This document shows positions 58,020 to 64,000 of a stretch of 64,000 nt of DNA, one piece after another. The stretch covers positions 248,001-312,000 of the forward strand of contig JACJYB010000005.1 in the NCBI GenBank assembly GCA_020636355.1, written 5' to 3'. Position numbers and translations under genes: made by a program. Each line of letters opens with the position of its first letter. Position 1 is the stretch's first letter. This DNA is from Lewinellaceae bacterium (GTDB taxonomy: Bacteria > Bacteroidota > Bacteroidia > Chitinophagales > Saprospiraceae). The notes under the pieces are model-generated. The model searched no databases. It had not been told where the DNA came from and was given only the letters and a program-made list of their open reading frames with translations.

Positions 58020-60299
58020 TTATTTTACAATAACCTCGTCCACAAATAGCCATGACGGGCTTCCTGCACCGGGCATTCCATCCGGGACAACTCCCCGGTT
58101 TTCAGCCGTAATTTTAAAATACCGGGCTGTTTGCACCGGAAAAGATGCCTTAAAGTCTTTTATCCCGATTCCCGTCAATGAGGAGGTGTTGGCAATGGAT
58201 TTAACGGTTGTAAAATTGGTATTATCGGAGGAAACGGCGATTGTAACAAGATCTGGTACCATGATCTGATGGCCGGGGTCCTGAAGGAAATGGGTCTCCA
58301 CCGAACGGAATACAGTGTCTTTCCCAAAGTCTAAGGTTGCTTCAAAATTCTTCCCCTGGAATCCCAGCCATGAGTACCGGAAATCCCTAAGACCAGAAAT
58401 ACCATCGACCAGATAGACCGGGTCCCCTCCGGAGTACAGCGGAGAAGGAGACTGGCCAAATGATATTGCCGATTTACGAAAGAAAATATGTTCCTGCACC
58501 GGACGATCTGAAAATCGAAGCAAATCTGTCTCATAGGCTTGAGGCGTCATCCCATCCTCATTAAGCTGTTTGATCCCCAGGCGATCACACTCCACCACAA
58601 AATTTTTGGCAAGATCCAGGAGCCCTTCGACTTTAATCCATTTCTTATTCACGTTGAGATAAAATCCCCGCTTTTCTGTCCCGTATGCTTTTGCTAACTC
58701 CAGGCTGACATACACCAGTGGCAGACGATCCCGTTGCAATCGATCCCGTAATTGGGGGTCATTGGAAACCAGGGGTTCAGCCTGATTAAAAAAATAATTG
58801 TATTGGTCCATGTATTCCGGGCGCAAATAGGTGTCCATGCCTTCAACGGGACTACCCCCTATCGTTAGCGGCCTTCCGCTTGCCTCCAACTGGTTGTGAA
58901 GCAATTCGACATACCGGTTCACAAAAGGGCCGGCAGCTCCGTAATAAAAAGAACAGAATTCCTGAATCATACTATCAACCTGAAGATCCGGATCCCATAG
59001 TAACCGTGCTGTAACATATTGTCTGAGCTCTGCCAATTCACCACCCGGTTGCGGATCACCCTCTGCAACGATTCGTTTTACGCCCTGATCCCTGAAGTAT
59101 TGCAGGTCGGACTGGATGGCGCGAAGATTCGGGTATGGACTGATGTAATTGCTTTTTTGCACCAGAAATTCACGCACCATGATCTGATCGGTTAACTGGA
59201 GCCAGGCTTGTAAATCATCCCGGAATTCAGCATTCGCTTCTGCCGAAGCGATCGGGTGTGCATGGTCCAGGTCATCGGCAGGAAGCACGATGATTACATT
59301 GTTAACAGGTTTTGTTTTGGGTGCATGGCGATAAGTTCCGCCCATTTCACCTACAATACTCCGGTCTGGAAAATCGGGAGCCAATTGGTTGAGAAAACGT
59401 ATCAAGGTACCGGAAGAACTTCCTTCTTCTGCATTGATCCGGGTGCATTCTGCACAAGTACATACCCCATGGGCAGGATCTGGTGTGACAGACCAATAAA
59501 TGGCTCCTGGGTTTGCCTGAATCCGCAATGCCAGCAGATCCCGCACTTGCTTTTCTACTTCGGGATTGCTCAAACAGAGCTCCCCACTGTTGACGCGCTT
59601 TCCGTTGCGTTCGGCATACCATTCCGGATGTTGCGCGAAATAAGATGATGCGGGTAATAACTTATCAAAGGTAGCACCCTGCATACCCCAGAGCGTTGAA
59701 ACCTCACTGTTGTCGAGCTTGTACCAATCACTGAAAAAGGTACTTTCTGCACCAGCATAATCCAACCGCCGGTAGTTAAAAGACGGAATAAATACCTTGT
59801 TGGTAGCCGGAAACTTTAATTCGCTGCTGTTCTTAAAAATGGTTGTATTGGCCACATACCGGCGGGCTCCCAGCAACTCGATCAAATCCTGATAGCCATA
59901 TTTCAAGCCGGTTTCTGATCCTCCGCGCAGCAGTATCCGCTGCCCTTCGGTACGTAATTCATATCCTTGAGCTGTCAATTGGTCGCTTTGGCCTTTCCAT
60001 CGGTTCGTATTTCCAATGCTAATTTCCCAGGCTTTGGGAGCATCCGAATCGGTGAATACCGGAATCTGTACATTCGCCATCTTACCCAGTATGGACTTAA
60101 GCTCCTCCGCTACCGACTGTTCCACAGAGGTTGGGTCTTGAGGGATAATAATGACATATTCGGACTTTCCATCAATGACCAAATCAATGGATTTGGATGC
60201 TGTTTGACCGGATTCGCCGGAACAGGAAGAAAGTGTAAATGTTATTTGGAGCAGTAAAAAAACAAGCACGGCATAACTAACCGCTAACCGGAGTCTCAT
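58020..60299 (-). CDS. DUF4838 lipoprotein with C-terminal discoidin-like domain
   Basis: About 760 residues, intact. Lipobox ITFTLSSC. N-terminal alpha-glucuronidase-like domain (YVIIIPQDPTSVEQSVAEEL, EISIGNTNRW, GTEKRG-type and GSETGLKYGYQDLIELLGAR), then the DUF4838 catalytic-like barrel: WYAERNGKRVNSGELCLSNP, YWSVTPDPAHGVCTCAECTR, FLNQLAPDFPDRSIVGEMGG, NNVIIVLPADDLDHAHPIAS. The last ~140 residues (YLVDGISGLRDFRYSWLGFQ, GKNFEATLDFGKDTVFRSVE) form an F5/8-type C carbohydrate-binding module. ATG at 60299 preferred to GTG at 60305. Probable glycan-directed surface protein; activity unknown. Confidence 0.82.
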   Translation of the reverse strand: MRLRLAVSYAVLVFLLLQITFTLSSCSGESGQTASKSIDLVIDGKSEYVIIIPQDPTSVEQSVAEELKSILGKMANVQIPVFTDSDAPKAWEISIGNTNRWKGQSDQLTAQGYELRTEGQRILLRGGSETGLKYGYQDLIELLGARRYVANTTIFKNSSELKFPATNKVFIPSFNYRRLDYAGAESTFFSDWYKLDNSEVSTLWGMQGATFDKLLPASSYFAQHPEWYAERNGKRVNSGELCLSNPEVEKQVRDLLALRIQANPGAIYWSVTPDPAHGVCTCAECTRINAEEGSSSGTLIRFLNQLAPDFPDRSIVGEMGGTYRHAPKTKPVNNVIIVLPADDLDHAHPIASAEANAEFRDDLQAWLQLTDQIMVREFLVQKSNYISPYPNLRAIQSDLQYFRDQGVKRIVAEGDPQPGGELAELRQYVTARLLWDPDLQVDSMIQEFCSFYYGAAGPFVNRYVELLHNQLEASGRPLTIGGSPVEGMDTYLRPEYMDQYNYFFNQAEPLVSNDPQLRDRLQRDRLPLVYVSLELAKAYGTEKRGFYLNVNKKWIKVEGLLDLAKNFVVECDRLGIKQLNEDGMTPQAYETDLLRFSDRPVQEHIFFRKSAISFGQSPSPLYSGGDPVYLVDGISGLRDFRYSWLGFQGKNFEATLDFGKDTVFRSVETHFLQDPGHQIMVPDLVTIAVSSDNTNFTTVKSIANTSSLTGIGIKDFKASFPVQTARYFKITAENRGVVPDGMPGAGSPSWLFVDEVIVK

Positions 60300-60300
60300 A

Positions 60301-60320
60301 TGCACTTTTTATGAAGTGCA
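60301..60320. other. Hairpin directly upstream of the DUF4838 start codon
   Basis: TGCACTT (60301-60307) pairs with AAGTGCA (60314-60320) with a 6-base loop, two bases before the ATG on the minus strand; it would cover the ribosome-binding region. The rest of 60321-60591 has no recognised feature. Confidence 0.4.
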
Positions 60321-60591
60321 AATATGGGGAATTCTCACATATGGTTGCTGATATTACCGGAATGAAACACAGACCATCTGATTATTTCAGATCAGGCAGA
60401 AAACATATGAACCGTTTCCATCGCATAATGATGTCCGGTTTACTACCGCAATCGGTCATGGTTGTTTCACTTTGGGTCTGTATTATTATTCTTAAATCTG
60501 CGGGCAATTCGGGCGGATACAAGGGCCAAAAGGTAACCCGGAGGAAGTCTGTCGATCCGGACTCCCTCCGGTGAACCTTATCCAATGGTCA

Positions 60592-62130
60592 CTAGGGTTG
60601 GGTGACCGGATGCAGGGTAGAATCGATGAATGACGCGAGGTCCTTTTTAAACATTTTTAAAGATTCCTCGTGTGTATACATCATGTGCCCTGCTTCATAA
60701 TATTTCATTTCAATATTTTTCTTGATCTCCGGGGTTAATCCCAGGTGATTGATGGTATATTCCACATTATAAAACGGAGTGGCCAGATCGTAATAACCAT
60801 TCATAATAAGCACCTTTAGGTTTGGGTTATGCGACATGGCTTCTGCCATATCCACACCGGTATTGGTGCTGCCTGACGGAAATCCGCGCCCTGACCGGTG
60901 TTCCCATTTCCAGTTAAATCCTTTCCGGGCATAGGCGGATACATGGTAATAATTGGACTTGTCTACCCCCAACTGGTTGTAAAAGTAATCCATAAAAGCT
61001 GCCGTATATCCGGGTGAGATGGAGGCACTTTGGGGATCGTACTGGGTATTTTGACTCAAAAGGTCCTGATTAATTCCGGTAAAGCGGCTATCCAGACGGC
61101 CAACCGTGATACCCTGGTCCCGCAGGAGCTGCTGTGAGAATTCCCCCTGTCTGACCCGCAGATCGGCCCGGGACAGGTAGTCTTCGGTAAGTCCTGTAAA
61201 ATAGGCCAGCTTCGTAAGGATTTCTTTCCGTTCTCCGCCCTGGAGCTGGTCACCTTTCATCAATGCTGTCGCATAAGCCCCTCCGGCAAAATCTCGTGCA
61301 TCCTGCAGGAATTTGGCTAGTTCGGGCTTGCCGGGCACTTTATCGTGGTACCAGGCGGTGGCCGCATAGGTTGGCAGATTGGTGATATAAGAGATATCAT
61401 CGCCGGCTGAGAAAGCCAACATCCGGATATCGAAAACCGCCGAGACCATAATGACACCATTGAGGGACATACCCAGGCGCTCTTGCAGATAGTTCATTAC
61501 TCCTGCGTTGCGCATGGTGCCGTAGCTTTCTCCCAATAAATACTTTGGAGCATTCCAACGATTGTGTTCATTGACGAATTGCTTGATAAACAAGCTTACC
61601 GTACGGATGTCTTCATCAACTCCCCAGAAGTCGGTATTTTTCGCTTTGCCGATTGCGTGGCTAAGACCGGTGCCCACAGGATCGATCATCACAATGTCTG
61701 CCAGATCGAGTGGAGAATTTGGATTCTCCTCCAGGTTATACGGCGCTGCCGGGGTATACCCTACATCATTAACTGCAACCCGCTTTGGGCCCATGACGCC
61801 CATGTGCAACCAGATCGATGAAGATCCGGGACCGCCATTGTACGCAAAAATGATAGGCCGCTTGGAATAATCCGTAACTCCGTCCTTGAAATATGCCGTA
61901 AAGCCGAATAGAGCTATAGGATCATTCTCTTCGTCGCGTAGTTGCAAAGTACCTGCTTCGATCGTGTAGTTCAATACCTTGCCATCGATGTGTAGGGATC
62001 CTTTAGAAGTTGCTACCTCACCTTTAGGCGCAGGCCCGTCCGGCTTGTCGGACTTAGGATCATCCTGGCTGAAAGCTGGAGCAATTGCAATAAGTGCAAA
62101 CCAAATGCTTGCAAGGAGAATTCGCTTCAT
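60592..62130 (-). CDS. S10 family serine carboxypeptidase-like protein
   Basis: 512 residues, intact. Signal peptide ILLASIWFALIAIAPAFSQ. Alpha/beta-hydrolase with the S10 motifs: PIIFAYNGGPGSSSIWLHMG, VMIDPVGTGLSHAIG, KYLLGESYGTMRNAGVMNYL with the nucleophile Ser in GESYG, LIMNGYYDLATPFYNVEY with the Asp, and YYEAGHMMYTHEESL with the His. Secreted carboxypeptidases of this type trim peptides from the C-terminus. Single gene between the DUF4838 and NagB-PIG-L genes. Confidence 0.88.
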   Translation of the reverse strand: MKRILLASIWFALIAIAPAFSQDDPKSDKPDGPAPKGEVATSKGSLHIDGKVLNYTIEAGTLQLRDEENDPIALFGFTAYFKDGVTDYSKRPIIFAYNGGPGSSSIWLHMGVMGPKRVAVNDVGYTPAAPYNLEENPNSPLDLADIVMIDPVGTGLSHAIGKAKNTDFWGVDEDIRTVSLFIKQFVNEHNRWNAPKYLLGESYGTMRNAGVMNYLQERLGMSLNGVIMVSAVFDIRMLAFSAGDDISYITNLPTYAATAWYHDKVPGKPELAKFLQDARDFAGGAYATALMKGDQLQGGERKEILTKLAYFTGLTEDYLSRADLRVRQGEFSQQLLRDQGITVGRLDSRFTGINQDLLSQNTQYDPQSASISPGYTAAFMDYFYNQLGVDKSNYYHVSAYARKGFNWKWEHRSGRGFPSGSTNTGVDMAEAMSHNPNLKVLIMNGYYDLATPFYNVEYTINHLGLTPEIKKNIEMKYYEAGHMMYTHEESLKMFKKDLASFIDSTLHPVTQP

Positions 62131-62248
62131 AATATATATGGTATTTATGTTTACATGCTTCCTGTCAACACCAACCTAACCGGCGTGCCCCTTCGATGAT
62201 GGATGAAAGGCCCCACCACTGTCATGATTCCTCAAGAGCTAAGTTACA

Positions 62249-64000
62249 TTAATATTCAAAGCGCTTAAAGGCTTCGATAGCCTCATATTCAGCCAGTCCC
62301 AAACGATCATAGGCCGCTGCGGTACCGCGGTTCCGTTCTTCAGCACGCTGCCAAAACTCCCGTGCATCATTACCGGGAAATAACGGTCGGTCTTTTTGTG
62401 ACTGGTGCTTAAAAATAGCTCTTCGTTTTCTCAGTAATTCTTCCGGGCTGATTGGCACAGCCATATCAATATCCTCTATGTCCCACTCCTGCCAAGCGCC
62501 CCGGTAAAGCCACAGCCAACAGTCTTTAGCCCATGGTCTGTCTTTCAGTCTTTTTAATGCTTCAAAAATCGCCTGCAAACAGACGCGGTGGGTACCATGA
62601 GGGTCAGAAAGGTCACCCGCCGCATAGACCTGGTGCGGTTTAATGGATTCCAATAGGTCCATGGTCAACTGAATGTCCTCCTCACCGATAGGTTTCTTCT
62701 TCACTTTTCCCGTCTCATAAAACGGCAAATTCTGAAAATGCATGTTCTCTTCCGGAATACCGACATAACGGCACCCGGCCTTGGCTTCGCCCTTACGGAT
62801 CAACCCTTTTAATGTCCTGATTTCGGCAGAATCGATTTCACCTGGTACTTTCGTCCGGATTTGCGTGCGTATTTGATTGAGCAGTTCCTGTGTTTTATCC
62901 GGGCTAAGTCCAAACGCTTCATGGTAATCATTCACGAAATCGGCAAATCGAACCACGTCATCGTCAAATACGGCGATGTTGCCCGATGTTTGGTAGGCTA
63001 CGTGAACTTCATGGCCCTGGTCATGCAGGCGGATAAAGGTACCGCCCATGGAGATGACATCGTCATCCGGGTGCGGACTAAATATGATAACGCGTTTATG
63101 TGCCGGCTCAGCACGTTCAGGACGATGCGTATCATCCGCATTGGGTTTTCCTCCCGGCCAGCCGGTAATTGTCCGTTGCAGTTGATTAAACACCTTGATA
63201 TTGATGTTATATGCAGATTCATACTCCGTAATGATGTCTCCCATTCCATTATCCGCATAATCCCGGTTTGTCAATTTAAGGATGGGTTTGTCCAGGTGCA
63301 GAGAAAGCCAGATGACCGCTTTCTTTATGAGGTTTTCACTCCAGTCACACTCCCCTACCAACCAGGGTGTACGTATACGGGTTAATTTGGCACTCGCCCC
63401 GTCATCAACATATACGGTCGCATTGGGATGCTTCTGTAAATAAGTAGCCGGAATAGAGTCCGTAACCGGCCCTTCCACAGCTTTGTGTATGATGTTGGCT
63501 TTACCTTCTCCCCAAGCCATGAGGATGATCCGCTTGGCATCCATAATAGTCCCGACGCCCATGGTGATGGCCTTGCGGGGTACGTTCTCCTCCCCGAAGA
63601 AATCACTGGCTGCATCGATGATGGTCATGAAGTCCAGGGAAATCAAACGGGTCCGAGATTCCTGGCCGGATCCAGGTTCGTTAAATCCGATATGCCCCGT
63701 TCGGCCGATACCCAAAATCTGTAAATCAAGCCCGCCATAAGCGTGGATCTTTTCTTCATAAGTCGCACAAAATTCCGCAATCTCCTCCCGGTTAAGGGTA
63801 CCATCCGGAATGTGGATGTGCTTGGGATCGATGTCGACGTGATCAAATAAATATTCCCGCATAAAGCGGACATAACTCTGCAGCGCATCGGGAGCAATCG
63901 GATAATATTCGTCCAGGTTGAAGGTTATTACGTTTTTAAAACTCAATCCCTCTTCCTGATGCATCCGGACCAATTCATTGTACAGGGTTTTGGGCGTTGA
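62249..64000 (-). CDS. nagB: NagB-type glucosamine-6-phosphate deaminase fused to PIG-L domain (cut by window edge)
   Basis: 584 visible codons, in frame from the window edge. The N-terminal NagB domain shows STPKTLYNEL (substrate-phosphate loop region), FNLDEYYPI with the catalytic Asp, ILGIGRTGHIGFNEPGS, FGEENVPRKAITMGVGTIMD and the GPVTDSIPATYLQKH segment. After about 290 residues a PIG-L/LmbE deacetylase domain begins: RVIIFSPHPDDDVISMGGTF with the zinc motif and LSDPHGTHRVCLQAIFEALK with the later His; it ends EYEAIEAFKRFEY. Both domains act on amino sugars, so the fusion could couple deacetylation and deamination of GlcNAc derivatives. This arrangement is common in Bacteroidota. The PIG-L motif has HPDDD instead of the more usual HPDDE. 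Confidence 0.88.
   Translation of the reverse strand, partial: STPKTLYNELVRMHQEEGLSFKNVITFNLDEYYPIAPDALQSYVRFMREYLFDHVDIDPKHIHIPDGTLNREEIAEFCATYEEKIHAYGGLDLQILGIGRTGHIGFNEPGSGQESRTRLISLDFMTIIDAASDFFGEENVPRKAITMGVGTIMDAKRIILMAWGEGKANIIHKAVEGPVTDSIPATYLQKHPNATVYVDDGASAKLTRIRTPWLVGECDWSENLIKKAVIWLSLHLDKPILKLTNRDYADNGMGDIITEYESAYNINIKVFNQLQRTITGWPGGKPNADDTHRPERAEPAHKRVIIFSPHPDDDVISMGGTFIRLHDQGHEVHVAYQTSGNIAVFDDDVVRFADFVNDYHEAFGLSPDKTQELLNQIRTQIRTKVPGEIDSAEIRTLKGLIRKGEAKAGCRYVGIPEENMHFQNLPFYETGKVKKKPIGEEDIQLTMDLLESIKPHQVYAAGDLSDPHGTHRVCLQAIFEALKRLKDRPWAKDCWLWLYRGAWQEWDIEDIDMAVPISPEELLRKRRAIFKHQSQKDRPLFPGNDAREFWQRAEERNRGTAAAYDRLGLAEYEAIEAFKRFEY

Noticed and set aside
60311..60574. Plus-strand ORF between the DUF4838 and S10 genes
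   Set aside because: No ribosome site, unusual composition and no family resemblance; treated as chance.
1..64000. Programmed ribosomal frameshifting as explanation of split genes
   Set aside because: Breaks are too many, lie in unrelated genes, and show no common slippery sequence; missing bases in homopolymers explain them better.

Overview
The window looks like a chromosomal piece of a Bacteroidota genome, most likely a Saprospiria-type organism. Supporting signs are T9SS type A and type B C-terminal sorting domains, SusD-free surface lipoproteins, a promoter of the Bacteroidota TTG/TAnnTTTG type, the pheA-aminotransferase-tyrA gene order, and many families typical of the phylum (DUF3570, DUF4266, DUF5107, DUF4838, sortilin-like BNR propellers). 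No tRNA, rRNA, CRISPR array, prophage or transposase was recognised. Assignments rest on reading the sequence, not on database searches.

Layout. 1-2.6 kb (minus strand): aromatic amino acid operon (pheA, aminotransferase, tyrA) preceded by two consecutive Phe/Tyr leader peptides, each with its own terminator and antiterminator, and a canonical promoter. 2.8-8.6 kb: a cysteine dioxygenase-like cupin, a broken FtsX/MacB-type ABC permease, and on the plus strand a small unknown protein, a VOC protein, an ankyrin protein and a GNAT acetyltransferase. 8.6-11.8 kb (minus): a tightly overlapping four-gene operon, thioredoxin-like / ApbE flavin transferase / DUF4266 lipoprotein / DUF3570 barrel. 12.2-13.7 kb: a lipase-META fusion. 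13.8-20.2 kb (minus): pyruvate carboxylase, then metY-metX under a SAM-I riboswitch. 20.3-27.1 kb (minus): a glycosidase-like lipoprotein, a YHYH protein, an animal-type haem peroxidase with a T9SS tail, and an ECF sigma / anti-sigma / CpxP-like set. 27.4-40.9 kb: a DUF5107-TPR protein, a sigma / anti-sigma-like / ClpP-paralogue operon, a sulfatase, a large PIG-L protein, a DUF2007 protein, an MFS transporter and an S9 peptidase.

41-54.4 kb (minus) is the unusual region: a tandem array of four two-gene modules plus a fifth truncated copy. Each module encodes a lipoprotein with one perfect EF-hand/dockerin-like loop, a hairpin, then a large T9SS type B protein (NNIWY N-terminus, propeller-like middle, PKD-like repeats, CHU_C tail). 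The ends of the modules (leader plus signal peptide, and the last ~930 bp) are almost identical between copies while the interiors differ strongly. The upstream edge carries a truncated copy, inverted mini-fragments and a decayed leader copy. 54.4-64 kb (minus): a BNR/sortilin-like secreted protein, a DUF4838 lipoprotein, an S10 carboxypeptidase-like protein and a NagB-PIG-L fusion cut by the window edge.

A general caveat: many housekeeping genes (for example pyruvate carboxylase with about nine breaks) are split by single-base indels, often in homopolymers, while other long genes are intact. I read most of these as sequence/assembly errors rather than gene death, and I give such genes as one feature with the breaks noted.
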